Source of the DNA: Zantedeschia hybrid cultivar
Taxonomy: Eukaryota; Streptophyta; Magnoliopsida; Alismatales; Araceae
Assembly (NCBI GenBank): GCA_030544215.1
Contig: JARZZO010000014.1
Location: 12,310,234-12,374,233 of the forward strand
Direction: 5' to 3'
DNA: 64,000 bases
The notes beneath the pieces are model-generated. The model searched no databases, was not told where the DNA came from, and saw only the letters and a program-made list of their open reading frames with translations. Below, one piece after another: positions 33,378 to 44,859 of the stretch. Every line of letters begins with the position of its first letter. The first letter of the stretch is position 1. The position numbers and the translations under genes were made by a program.

Positions 33378-35453
33378 CGGACAGTGGCGGAGGGCAGCAA
33401 ATAGGGCTGGCAATGAGTCGAGCTTGGCTCGAGTTGAGCTCGACTCATTTACCTTAACGAGTCGAGCTCGAGTTTGAGACACGGCTCGTTTCATGAGTGC
33501 ACCTCAGCTCGGCTCGGTTGGCTCGCGAGCTGATTATATTAAAATAAATAATAAATATAATCTTCTTCTCCACATTAAAACCCACACCACCACCCACCAA
33601 TCTAAGAGCCTGCCCACTCCCCATTCCCTAGGCGCCGAACCACTTTCTAACGGAGCACTCGTTTGAAACATTAAAAGGTGGGGCTTGGTTTTAAAGCAGC
33701 CGATGTGGGACTAAAGTCCCAATGCACCCAACCCAGCTCACGTAGGCAGGCTGGCAGGTTGTTTGGTGCTTACGGCTTAGGGACTTTAGTCCCACATCAG
33801 AAACCTCAGTCTTCCCCTGCTCAGGTTTCTCTATAAAAGAATGGCCAAGCATCCTCCCGTTTTATAGTTTTGGACTCACTACGTTGAAGTGTGTTGGTCC
33901 AACTAAATTTAAATGGGCTACTCAGTGTTAACTGGTTTGGCCCACTAAATGTATTTGATAACAAATTAAACACTTTTTGGGCCAAGTAAGTTAGGTAGGC
34001 CTACTCAGATGAATTGGGCTCGAGGGCTCGGCTCGAGCTCAACTTATTTTGCTCGAGCCCGAGCTCGAGCTGGGCCATGGGCTCCAATTGAGGCTTGGGC
34101 TCGGCTCGGGCTCGAAATTTTTTTGCTGAGCCGAACCCGAGCTGTGCCAAGCTCGGGCTTAGGTTGGCTCGTTGCCACCCCTAGCAGCAAACGGCGGCAG
34201 GCAGCGGCAGGTGACAGCGGACGCCAGCGGAGAGGCGGCCCTATTGAGGGCAAAACAAGGGGCTGTTGGAAACCCTAACCGGGTCATTGTGGGCTCAGGG
34301 GGGTTTGGACGAAATGAGGAAGGATTGGGGTTGATGAGGTTTTACATAGCTGGATGGCCCAATCGGATCCACAACTAGGTGGTTCGAGCGGTCCCCTGGC
34401 CCGCCTAGCACCTAGTCGACCGCTTGGCCCACGTTTTGAAGAATTGGAAAGGCGCTGGTTTGCCAGGGCTTTGATTTGGCGCCTTTGCGCCAAGGCAGCA
34501 CCTAGGCGACACCTAGGCGAGCGCCTTGACAATAGTGTTTAGTGCCAAAGTCATTGTCCAGTGAATTATATGAATCCTTGTTTCCTACTTAGCGGTGACA
34601 TGCTTAGGCAGGGTTTTGCTTCTATCAATGCATTTCACAGAACTAAGACTCCCTTCCCATTGCCTTAGACCACACTCTGCATGCTTTGTAATCTTGGCTC
34701 CTTTAGAGGTCCTAATTTTATAAATGGATGGAACACACTCTTTGCATAAGGCCGAAGAAAAGAACACCTTCCTTGCATTTCTTTTACATGCTCTTCTATG
34801 CATGTAATGCATTCAGTCATGGACTTTTTACATATTTCTTTTGAATTTTCCCCAACATTGGACACACATGTTCAAGTTAGATCTCTGTTGTCTTTGCAGC
34901 TCCTTGGTGCTTTAGTTAATAATAGTGCTGCAATCAGATGTGCAGCAAGAAAGGTCATTCAAGTGGTGAAGTTCTCTGGGATGGAAATACTCAGATCGTC
35001 AATCGGTGAACTTCTTATGAATTTGGAGACATATCCAGAGGTTTGTAGATCCATCACCTTGTTGCTAATATGTATGTGTGTGTTTATGTATGTGTGCATG
35101 CATGCATGTGTTTACACAAGATTTGTCACCCCCTTTAAAATATGCATGTGAGAAGGATATACACATGCATGCTTTGAAGAAAACTGGGGTTTTTCTTTAT
35201 ACCCTATGCATGAAAGGACAATACGTGTATGCATGACATGTATGAATCTAGGGTTTCATGTCCTATGTATATGTATGCATGTACATGCAAAAGAAAAAAA
35301 AACTATAGAAGAACATACCTCAGCCACAGCAGATAGAGGAGAGCCAGCAACAACAACTACAGCAACAACCGCCCCCAACAGCAGCATCAGCTGCCACCCT
35401 AGGGGGGACTGGTGGTCCCTGTTCTGTGCGCACAGAACAGGGGCACCGCAGGC

Positions 35454-35497
<44 letters not shown>

Positions 35498-38400
35498 AGC
35501 AAGAAATAGAGAAAGAGAGAGACACTCGGCCATCTAATCGTTCCCTTTGGGAGGCTATAAATACCCATTGGGGTTCCCATTTGGGAGGCATTGAGACAAG
35601 GGTCAACATGGAGAGCTTCTCACTAATAATGACTCTCAGTGTGGTTTTGAGTGGTAAAGCTTTGGCCTCCACTCTCTGATATATTTTTGGGTAAAAACTA
35701 ACCTTGACCCTCCCATGTTATAACATATAATGATACATGCATATGGTCATTAATTTGATCATATATCATTATATATGGTTATTAACTTGATCACTTGTCA
35801 TGGTTATTAATAAGACCATCCTTGTCATGTAAGTATCATATGATAGAAAAGAATGTCTATACATACATTAAAATGACCATCATAACATCATTTATGGTGC
35901 TATGACATAAGCTAAGGTCATATAGTGTTGTGAGTTGTGACATAAACTAAGTCAAGAACCAAGTCACATATTGATGTGATTACATGCAACAAATTGATGT
36001 GATTACATGCATCGCCTAGCCCCGATCACTTTGGTGATGCCATTAACCTTGATCTGATTGTTGGATTTCATTGCTCATGTCTATCAACATCCGTCAGATG
36101 TTCAGATCATATCAATCCAGGCCATTAAGTTATCGATCCAGTGTTCATATTATGTTGATCATGATCTTTAATGATGATCTAATTATCAGATCATATTGAC
36201 AAAATCCATCGATATCGATCAAATGATTAGATCATGTCGATCTAGACCATTAGAATATTGATTTAATAATTGGATTATGTCGATCATGAGCAATAAATAA
36301 ATCTGACGGTTGGATCTTAGTGATATCAATCAGATCACTAATCCAACGGTTAGATTAGTGATATCAACTGGTGCTCAAATCCAATAGTCGGATCCTAATG
36401 ATCTCGACTGTAGCCATCAATTCGACGGTCAGATATTAGTGATATCGGCCGGATCTCAAATCCAATGGTTCGATCCTAATGATCTCGACTGTAGACGTCA
36501 GACATACGGTCGAATCACAGTGGTATCGACCAGATCTCAAATCTAACGATCAGATCTTAAGGATCTCGGCCGTGGATGTCAATCTGATGGTCAGATCTTA
36601 GTGATGTCACCTGGATCTCAAATCCAATGGTTGGATCCTAAGGGTCCCGACCACAGACATCAATCCAACATTTCCCTGTATTTTTGAAATGAATCACTTT
36701 CATTTTGCAAACACATTTCCTTGGAAATGCATTTTCCTACTTCACCTACATTTCCCTGCAGCTATAGTTGGCAGAGTAATGCATATTTCTTCATATGACA
36801 TAGAGGTTGTATCTAGGATGTAAATTAATAATCATGCTCAACGTATTGTTTTTGTTCGTCTCCCAGACCTGAACTCAATGAGTGCATGTTCCAGTTCTAT
36901 ATTTTTCCTTGGTGCCCATGTTGTGTATTTCTAGATTATGGTTCATGCTTTGCCAGCTTCATCTAGTTCTCATTTAGTAGAACTTCATGCTTTGCCAGAC
37001 TCATTGCAACATTATACTTGATGCTTTTCTAGACTCACCTAGTTCTTATTTACTATAAGTTGAAATGTCGACACTTATTTCCTGGGTATGGGGAGAAGGG
37101 AGAACAGTATTAGTTCCATCTAACAAGCATACTCCTTCAATATTGTATCCAGCAAGTTGCAATAAGTTTTTTATTTTCTGACTTTTTCTTTGTTGATAAC
37201 ATTGGCTTTTATTCATCAGGATGAAGAAGATGTACTCAAGGTTTTATTTTGTATTGGTAAGTCCCATGGAGGACACGCAGCCAGCATCATGAAAGAATTT
37301 GTCGAAGAGGTAGTCAATTGCTCTCTGTCTGTAACATTTTCCAACAGCCAATGCTACTTAGAACTTTTCATTGTGAATCAACAGAGTAATTAATTACATC
37401 AAGATACATTTACCTTTTAAGCTTGAATTGAAGCATCTGAAAGTTATTGCACATAAAGTTTTCCTGCATGCATAAGACTAAGCATAAAAAAAAGAAATAA
37501 GTTACCTTGATGACCTTGTGCTATATATTTGTCACTGGGTGGAATCCACAAAAGGATGTGGATCATATACGTGTAACTTTGAAGTTGATAACATAAATGC
37601 AAATTAGGTAGTTATGACAATGATGCATCTTAAATGTTCAAACTTCAAAGCAAGGACTAAGAAGATGCGCTCCTTGGAAAAGTGGAAAAGAGAAAGGAAA
37701 AAACATCATGCTAGGTCACAATCATCATCATTAGAGCCTTATTCCAATTGTTTGGGTCTGGGTACGTGAATCCCGCTGACAATTTTATTCTATCCAATGC
37801 CATCTTTTTAATGATACCTAGTAAGACCATGCACCTTTAGTTTGTCAGACCATCATCTCATTTTAGGCCTTTCTTTAGTCATTTTGCCATCCTCCACTTG
37901 AATTTGATTACACCAGCTAACCCTTGCTGAACTTGTGCAGTGATGCACATGCCTAATCCATTGCCCATTTTCCTTCAGTTTAATGCCAATTTGAGCTACT
38001 TCTAAGGCCTCATTTGTTAACGAGACTAGCAAGGGTGGTGGCAGAGGTTGTTGATTCTCTCAGCATCTAGTTATGTCTAGACGCAGCCAAGATAGTGAGT
38101 AGAAAGAGTGAAAGGAGAGTGTATTACATCATCCACTCACTATCCGTGGAATCATGAAGTGAAAATCCGCAATTATGACATGTAAAAATTTGCTTAGGTG
38201 CAAGAGTTAATTAACAACTAAGAGAAATTAAAAGCAAACTACTAACGATTAAAAAGTAACAGAAAGTTTGGTTGCAATGTAGAATTTTAAGCTTGACGGC
38301 ATGATATCATCATATTCATTGCTTTTGGAGGAACACAAACTACCCACCAATTGATTACACCAGAAGTTGTGCAATTATCAGCTTAATAATGCCAAGCATG

Positions 38401-41400
38401 TTTCGGTAAGTGAAGTGTCTGCCATGATTCCTTTCTGCTATGTGTCCTAATCTTAAGAACGTGCGTTTTATTTCAAGCTCGAGAACACATATATCGTTCT
38501 AAGGTCAATTTAACACTGAGTACACCATTTAGCAAGTAAAGTGCCAAACCAATCAGCCAAATATTCGATGCTTATCTGTTTTGAATCATTACAGCTGCTT
38601 GTCTATTTGAAGGAAAGGTTAAACCTTGTGGATAAAAACTGCTGTTATGCATTGTTGCATTGTATATGGGCGCACGATTGAAACAGGAGAGCAGAAGAGC
38701 GTTAGTTTGCTATAGAGAGTGAAACCAAGAAATCTGTTATTTTTCCATGTAAGGACCGATGAGTTTTGCTTATATTGGCCATTACTTCCAACAAAAAAAT
38801 GCGACAATTTGATGACCTTTGACATGTGTTGCATGAGGAGGAGATGTGGTTGACCTTGTACTGGGGAATATTTTTGTTTTTTCAAATGGGAGGGACACTG
38901 GCAACAACACAATCTGTTCTCAAACTACTACACAAATACATCAGAAAAGAAGAAAAAAAAGAAGCTAGCTTGTTAACGTAGGCAAAATTTTCAGTTAGAT
39001 CAGCCATCTTCCCTCTTGGGAGGGGAGGTACTAGTGTTTCTTGGTGAAGGCAAGTATGGAACAAGTCTCGGCCTATCAAAATCAGGATTTTCATGTGGAA
39101 GGTGGCTTGGGGAACGATCACAAACTTCTGATATATTATTGTGGATTTCTCAGGATAGGAGGGGGCTGTGCATTTTCTGTGACTGTTTCAAAGAAAGCGT
39201 GGATCATCTCTTTCTCAAATGTGGAATTATTGGGTGTGTGGATCATACCTTCTAGAACTGTTAAATTCCATGGGTTCAAGGATATGCCATCAAAATCTTT
39301 ATGGAGGTATGGGATACTCTTAATCCGCTATGAGATCAATGTATTGAGGGCATGTCTTCCAGCAAATTTGGAGGGCGTGTAATAACAGGATTTTCAAGAA
39401 CACTTTCAGAAAACCCACTGAAATGATCAAAACGCTGCATCAACTCTCTACAGGAATGGCATTTCAGGGGCGCTGGAAGTGCAATGTTGGGTTCTTCTAT
39501 TTTAGATAAACTTCCTAGACCAAGTTTACCTTGTAATGGGTTGTGATTTTTATACACATTGATACTCTTCTCTTTTATTTTATCAGACACCTTTCATTGA
39601 CCAAGGATGTTGCCATGACATATATATTGATGCTGCTGACCATGATTTTAGAGCCCAGACCGAACTGAACTACCCAGTTGAACCACTTAACCCATGAACC
39701 AGGTGATTTTCCTGGTTTCAAATTGAAACTACCTGTTTTCTATGAAAAACCATTTTGAACTGTTATAAACCAGCGCAGAGTAACCTGCTGGCCCAGATCA
39801 AGACCCTTCCAACCAGACTGCCAGTGTGGAGGCTAGATGGTGGTGAACAACTTTTATAGTTATGCTTTAGGTCCTTTCTTATTTCCAATGTGGGACAAAT
39901 GTTTGGCATTCCTTTCTCAGCTACAAGCCTACAACAGCTTGCTGCTTTCCATTTAACAGACCCTGCTTCCTCTTCTGTGGCATGTATTTGTGCCCATGAC
40001 CATTGAATGGTTAAGATTTCACCACTAGCACTCTAAATCTATGACTGCAGGTTTTTGCATACCTTATGGACCCAACAAACATTTTCTATTTCTACCTCAT
40101 CTTATAATTGTTTATTTTATATACACTCTTGGAAGTATTTGGCTTATATTCGTGTACTAAATTTTGTATTTTATATATACTCTCAGGAATATTTGTATTA
40201 TTTTTTGCACTAAATTTATAGATATATTGTAGGATCATTTTGATGTGTGTCGGGGTTAACTCCGGTTAAACCTGATGATTGAACCTTTGACTCTTAGCGC
40301 GGTAGAATGAACAGTTCAGTGAGTGGGTCAGTTTTTAAAACATTGGTGATTGTGCCTGGTGAAGAGTTTGCCCGTGTAGAAGTTAACAGAGGAGCAGCAG
40401 CCAGTGATTTTGCACAATGAAATGACAGGACGGAGAAAATGCTTTGAGGAATTGAAAAGGAGAGATGCTTATAGTGATGCTTACGCTCCATAGATTGTGG
40501 GAAGTTGCAATTTGGTCAGAATCTCCATGGTGGAAATCCTCCATTTCCTCTATTTTATATCTGGAGGAGTGAGGCAGAATGTGGATGGGAATGCAGCAAA
40601 GTTTAATTGAGAGGAGATGCAACAAAGGAGGGGTCGAGAACTGGACAAACAATGTTGGAAAGTGGGGAATGAACAATAACCCTAGGGGTGTGAGGCAGAG
40701 GTAGAGCTGAACTGTGATTGGATGGTGAAAGTGGTATCTACATTTGGTAAGTAATAACAACTTTTATCGGTGTTATACATGTTTGTTTGATCATTTGGTG
40801 GAATATTGAAATGGAAATGTATGGTCCCTTAATATTTTAAGGTATCTCTGAGTTGTTTTAGATAATTTAAACTGTTCTAATCTGATACTCATTAAATTTC
40901 CCATACTGTTCTGGACATATTATAAACCAGGGGTTCCAAGGGGAAGTAAGAATGGATTATATTATGAAAGAAAAAATGACAAAGAAAAACAATTGAAAGA
41001 GGCAACTTTTTATCCACCAAATCAGGAAAAGGCTGTGAATCTCTAGGGTGTCTTAGAGTGTCTGGGATTAAATGAAAACAAGCTTTCAGAAGATGACTGC
41101 CACACTCTGTTAAGACATCCTGTTACACTGGCAGATGGCTTGGTTGGCACATGAAAGGCTGCCTCAGGAAGTGAGGTTGTATGTTCAACTTCCAAATTCC
41201 ACAATTCAGTGCAGATTCATGGACCAATATTCATGAAATTTGCCCTGGTTAGTTTGATGCATCACCTGATGTGTTTTTTACTGCCTCCCATCACAAAATC
41301 TGGTGGTCCTTTGGGATGGGGTGAGAACTCACCTGGGCGGGCAGGCAGGCTTGTTCCAAGTTTGACAAGATTCGAGTCTAGGTCCAATAAGGAGAGGAAG

Positions 41401-44192
41401 GCCCAAGCTCAGGCCAAGTAAGTTCACATCCTTAAGTTCAGGCCCAAGCCAACTCCAAGGCCCATTTTCAGTTAGGCATCCATGCCTGGTTCAGGTTTAA
41501 CATTATCTTTAAGAGGCCATTGGATCTGGATCAATTAGGTGCATTCAATGCTACTATGTAAAATATATCATATTTATGTTGTGTATGTAAAACATATCAT
41601 ATTTATGTTTTGTACATTGTTGTATAGATTATATCACATTTATGTTATTCTTTCACTTTTAGTTATATAATAATACTAGTAAGTTGAAAACTATATAGGT
41701 AAGACGAAGTTATAATTTATATTATGTCTTAAGTATATCGGGCTGGGTTCTTGGGCTTGTTTCAGTTTTGCCCAAGCTCAACCTATTAAGAATGCATCTA
41801 AAAGTTTTTCTCTAGTCCCAAAAAATGGAATGGTTTCATTTGCCTAGTCAAATCTTCTCTTTAAGGAATTTGGCCGGGCTTGTGTATTGGGTTTGGTACC
41901 CACCCCCAGCCCTGGGCAAGAGGTTTGGAAAGAAAAGAAAATTGTAAATCGTTCTTAAGTAACTTATGGAGGATTCTACCACTTGTTGTATTGCACCAGC
42001 TCTTTAATGCTGAAGTCCCAGTGTGAATTATGTAACTTGTTTGCTTATCATGATGGTAAAGAATCATGGAACTCCATCTAAAGTTCTGTTCAATAATTCA
42101 TGCTCATTTTAACTGTACTGCCGACCTGTCAAGCTCATGGATCTTTTACATATTGGAGTCAAATCTCCAAATCTATGCATGCAAATGGACAGGCAGATGA
42201 AAGTGCGATACTTCAGGTGCCATTTAAAAGCGTTGAGTGTTGGTATATTTGTTTTGTGTTTATACTATTGTTATTTTTATTGTTTGGATATAGGCTATGG
42301 ATTTCTTCATCAAGTTTCATATTACCATGTTTTACGAAATTTGCAAAACTGTATACACAGAGCAGGAGTGGTGTGCCATCTTTTTATGAGGTACACAAAT
42401 TCTATATGCAACAAACTGTCTCTAAAACATATATCTAAAAGCTTTATGCCTTTGGTGATAACTAAGTAAAAATTCCCAACTTTTCAAAGTTTTATATACC
42501 ATCTGGATTTCTTCGTTCTCTGCATTTCGATGTTGTTAGTTTTTCAAATTTCAATCCTTCATTTGATTATGTTACCAAGGTTTGTCTGACTTTAGTGAGT
42601 AGCTGTAACTCTTATACGTTCTGCTTTTCCAGATGGACTCTACATGTCTTGGAGAATTGAACCTGGATAGCCCTCGAGTTGCTGCAGTCCTGGTGTTGGC
42701 TCTCTCTCCAACTTTTTCAAATGAGAATTTGTCATGTGATATACCAGCAAGAATAACTTCTTATGCAATTCCATTATTGAGGAGGATCTCTCACTCTTTG
42801 GAAGGTTTAATTAGCCAAGATGCTCTGTTGGCACATTTGTGTAAACTCAGTGGACTACCTTACTCAGAAACAGCATCAGACTCTGAAGAAGCTCAGGTGT
42901 TGCAACATACAACCCTCGATCTTCAGTTCTTTAAGATAATTGATTAAAGTCAAGCTAACTCACCTTGTGGAAGTATTCCAGATGAAAGAGAGTGAGACCA
43001 CCTTATATGAGAAGTTAACAATCTCTGCAAGTAAGCAAATTCTGAGAACAGCGATGGAGACGTGGCCTATGATTAAGGAACAGCACATTCATGAAGTATT
43101 GAAGATATTGAGGTTTCAATCTATGAACTCTTCAACATTGTTGCACTGCAGCTTTTCTTTGTGGTGTATGGGATTTGCAAGATCTATTTTATGATATTTT
43201 TTTAATGTCACTTTCTGATATTTTACTTGTCTTAGTACTAGATATTCTAGCAACATATTACAGGCTTGCCTTTGTGCAGGGCTTGCAAGGAGGAGGTGGA
43301 AATGATTGCATTGGCCGTGAATGCAACTTCCAGAGCTTGCTTGGTCTTCACGTTGGAATATATTCAGGTAATTCAACTGATAGCGGAAGTATGGGAACAG
43401 ATGCAACCAAAAGATCTGTGTGCTATTAAGGTGTGGAACTTGGATCTTTTACTCGAAAGATTGGAAACCAGGCTTAGAGCAATGAGGTGTTGTTTTCCAG
43501 GATTAAGCAAGGAAGAAGAAAGCCATGTTCTAGAGCTGGCATTACTTGGATGTGTACTAAGACTGGCTAAAGTCGGCGTTTGGGCAGACCCTCTTGTCGA
43601 TGAAATGCGGTTTATGATTAACCGTTTAGAATTGATCCGTGGAGAAACATCTGATCTTTCTGATTTTGTCAAAGAATTGAAAAACGTATGTTCTCAAGGG
43701 GGAATGAATGTCTGCAGCCATATTAGTGTTTTACTTGAACACTTTTCTCTGGAACAAATGATATATTGTGGAAAGTTTAGACACACAAAGGCTGAACTTC
43801 AAGTTTTAAGTGAGGATTCTGAACTTCCTCTTCCCTTCATTCCAGGATTACCTGTTGGTATCACATTCAACATCGCTTTGTATAATGTCTCAAAAGATGA
43901 TAGAGTGTGGCTCAGGATGGAAGTTGGTGAATCAATTCAGTATGCTTTTCTGAATTTAAGCCAATTTGATGGCTCTGATTCTGAGAGAAGACATGTTGTT
44001 AATGTACTATTTTTCGGGACCCCAAAGGCTTCTTTTTTTCTGTTGAAGGCACGTGTTTGTTTGGAATGCCCATGTGAACTTGTCACAGGGAAGAGAAAAG
44101 GTCGAGGAGGTCCAAGATGTAACCATGTCTTCCTTTCTGAAGAAAAGGATGTCTATCTCGCTGATGTTGATAAGATTAAGTACGAAACATGA
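25687..44192 (+). CDS. SIEL: SIEL / Integrator subunit 4-like HEAT-repeat protein, nine exons
   Basis: My joined model: 25687-26385, 26600-26680, 28100-28333, 28495-28686, 34900-35040, 37220-37309, 42633-42896, 42982-43112 and 43280-44192. Every junction has GT...AG and keeps frame (only the intron after exon 8 splits a codon), giving 914 aa, close to Arabidopsis SIEL (936 aa as I recall). Residues 1-480 are helical repeats of HEAT/armadillo type, for example VRVEVFVALGKVKVVSECML and AVQLETLRTLTHIAI; the rest matches the C-terminal part of the INTS4 family. In Arabidopsis the protein aids cell-to-cell movement of SHORT-ROOT, and the family is also the plant counterpart of Integrator subunit 4 in snRNA 3'-end processing. 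Exon 1 is very GC-rich, later exons AT-rich. No breaks seen, so it is likely functional. Introns 4, 5 and 6 (6.2, 2.2 and 5.3 kb) are swollen by repeats. Confidence 0.9.
26681..28099 (+). other. Intron 2 of the SIEL-like gene
   Basis: 1,419 bp between GTACTC and TCAAG. A/T-rich with a long pyrimidine-rich stretch near 27990-28090. No element with clear ends recognised. Confidence 0.6.
29050..31600 (+). mobile_element. LTR-like insertion in intron 4, boundaries uncertain
   Basis: Inside intron 4 (28687-34899) this block differs sharply in composition from its surroundings. TATAAATA is at 30149-30156, followed about 250 bp later by AATAAA (30404-30409). That promoter-plus-polyadenylation pair is the arrangement of an LTR R region. 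Upstream, 29558-30130 holds a cluster of ACCGGT palindromes embedded in GGTGGGGG/CCCCCACC arms. Downstream, 30600-31230 is A-rich with many copies of ATACCCTCATA-type phrases. I see no internal gag or pol and no matching second LTR, so a solo LTR or a non-autonomous element is likeliest. Confidence 0.45.
33338..33371. repeat. (GA)n microsatellite
   Basis: About 17 uninterrupted GA units just left of the nested hAT element, within the outer element. Confidence 0.9.
33402..34183. mobile_element. Nested hAT-type non-autonomous element with 8-bp target duplication
   Basis: 782 bp. Left end TAGGGCTGGCAATGAGTC and right end GGCTCGTTGCCACCCCTA are inverted repeats of about 18 bp with three mismatches. 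Perfect 8-bp duplications GCAGCAAA flank it at 33394-33401 and 34184-34191, the hAT signature. Both ends are rich in GGCTCGAGCTCG phrases that could pair. It carries no transposase frame. Confidence 0.9.
33702..33838 (+). promoter_or_regulatory. snRNA-type promoter arrangement (USE plus TATA) inside the hAT element
   Basis: GATGTGGGACTAAAGTCCC (33702-33720) and its exact reverse complement (33780-33798) form a 19-bp perfect inverted repeat. The second arm gives AGTCCCACATCA, one base from the plant Upstream Sequence Element RTCCCACATCG. It is followed after about 33 bp by CTATAAAAG (TATA 33832-33838). That spacing is the one described for Pol II-transcribed plant snRNA genes. The first arm supplies a full-match USE on the opposite strand. 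No known snRNA sequence follows, so function is inference. Confidence 0.5.
35460..35491. repeat. (GA)n microsatellite
   Basis: About 16 GA units, ending in GGGAGGG. Confidence 0.9.
36050..36670. repeat. Degenerate tandem array, about 40/80-bp period
   Basis: The phrase CTCAAATCCAATGGTT.GGATCCTAA recurs near 36372, 36451, 36533 and 36613 (about 80 bp apart). Between them lies a related half-unit of the form CAATCNGACGGTCAGATCTTAGTGAT. The left part (from 36050) is more diverged. Probably an old minisatellite or a repeat region of a transposon. Confidence 0.7.
37725..37990. repeat. Dispersed retroposon-like repeat, copy 2 (intron 6)
   Basis: Related to 2155-2420. It begins with ATCATCATCATTAGAGCC, continues TTATTCCAATTGTTTGGGTC and contains CCTCCACTTGAATTTGATTACA. 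The opening resembles the tails of common plant SINE/LINE retroposons. Confidence 0.5.
39016..39255 (+). pseudogene. LINE relic: reverse-transcriptase zinc-binding fragment (intron 6)
   Basis: An 80-codon frame includes CIFCDCFKESVDHLFLKC (39169-39222). Its Cys-x2-Cys ... His-Leu-Phe-Leu-x-Cys pattern is the zf-RVT domain found downstream of plant non-LTR reverse transcriptases. No reverse transcriptase core is readable next to it, so this is a short decayed piece of a LINE in the intron. Confidence 0.55.
39638..40350. mobile_element. Possible DNA transposon relic in intron 6
   Basis: The left edge CCATGATTTTAGAGCCCAGAC and the right edge read in reverse, CCAATGTTTTAAAAACTGAC, are loosely alike. 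The inside near the left has repeated CGAACTGAACTACC/GAACCACTTAACCC phrases typical of plant hAT-like MITEs. Ends and target duplication are not certain. Confidence 0.35.
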
Positions 44193-44800
44193 AGGCTTTT
44201 TCCCATTACAAATATTCTGTTTTTTTTTACCCCTTTGTACTGACTTCATGCTTGGAGCTTGATTATGCAGCTGATATGCTTTGGTGACGTCTGGTTGATT
44301 ATAGTCTTCCTTTGACTTGCAGGTTGGAAGACAGATACTTTGTCTAGTTTCATCAGCAGAAATTCAAAGTATGTTTTGGGACAGAAGGGAGAGAGCATAA
44401 CCTGGGATGATTGATCAGGAACTGGTGCCTCTTCTACAGATTATTGTTTGGGATGCAAGTCAGTGAGTCGTCAAATTGTCAGACATGTATACAAGGGATC
44501 ATAGCCAAGCATGTTCTCTAGACTACCATAGCTACACTGGACAGGCCTGGGGTTCTTTTGAGTGGAGTAAATTGTCTACACTGTATCAACAGCATGTTTG
44601 ACCCTTTGGAGTCCATGTGTGGAAGGATGTTCAATGTGTATCCTTGCCAAGACAACCTGCTAATGTAGATGTTTGCTTGGACAACATTTGTGCTTATGCG
44701 GGAAGCTGTGGTTGAAGGAGATCTTGGTGCAGAGCTATATATGGTATCCCTCCTTTTCTAGGAACCATGAGGCAAGCTCTCTGTCCTATTGTTAGGTATA
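44193..44800 (+). other. 3' UTR region of the SIEL-like gene
   Basis: Follows the stop codon. A plausible acceptor (TTTGACTTGCAG, near 44322) suggests that a 3'-UTR intron may exist. Sequence remains gene-like in composition to about 44800; no polyadenylation site can be fixed. Confidence 0.4.
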
Positions 44801-44859
44801 GTGGGGGTATCCCCAATATCAGGAAATCATGCATGGAAAATTATGTATGCTTGGAAAAT

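Larger units (their letters stand above)
32770..34539. mobile_element. DNA transposon relic (outer), interrupted by a hAT element
   Basis: Ends CATAGTTGTCAAGGCG region (TAGTTGTCAAGGCG at 32770) and CGCCTTGACAATAGTGTT (to 34539) are inverted repeats sharing TTGTCAAGGCG, with CGCCTAGGCG-type phrases inside both ends. Flanks AAGTGCCA (32762-32769) and TAGTGCCA (34540-34547) match at 7 of 8 bases and look like a target duplication. Non-coding; probably a hAT or Mutator-type non-autonomous element. A second element sits inside it at 33402-34183. Confidence 0.65.
35090..36680 (+). mobile_element. Repeat-rich insertion in intron 5, LTR-like promoter, ends unknown
   Basis: Nearly fills intron 5 (35041-37219). 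The left part (35090-35290) is dense in CATGCATG-type sequence. A perfect 26-bp palindrome (arms CCCTGTTCTGTGC) is at 35417-35442, followed by a (GA)n tract and TATAAATA at 35556-35563. The right part is the degenerate array at 36050-36670. The TATA-bearing block resembles the 29-31.6 kb insertion in layout, suggesting another LTR-derived element, but neither terminal repeats nor coding sequence were seen. Confidence 0.35.

Noticed and set aside
33100..33494. Overlapping minus-strand frames of 92-121 aa rich in Ser/Leu
   Set aside because: Translation of a (GA)n microsatellite and transposon ends.
33840..33990. Known snRNA gene (U1, U2, U4, U5) after the USE/TATA pair
   Set aside because: The expected conserved starts of these RNAs are not present; only the promoter-like arrangement is supported.
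43375..43437. Possible intron donor GTAATT after ...EYIQ near 43368
   Set aside because: The frame stays open and protein-like across it, and the joined length (914 aa) already fits the family.
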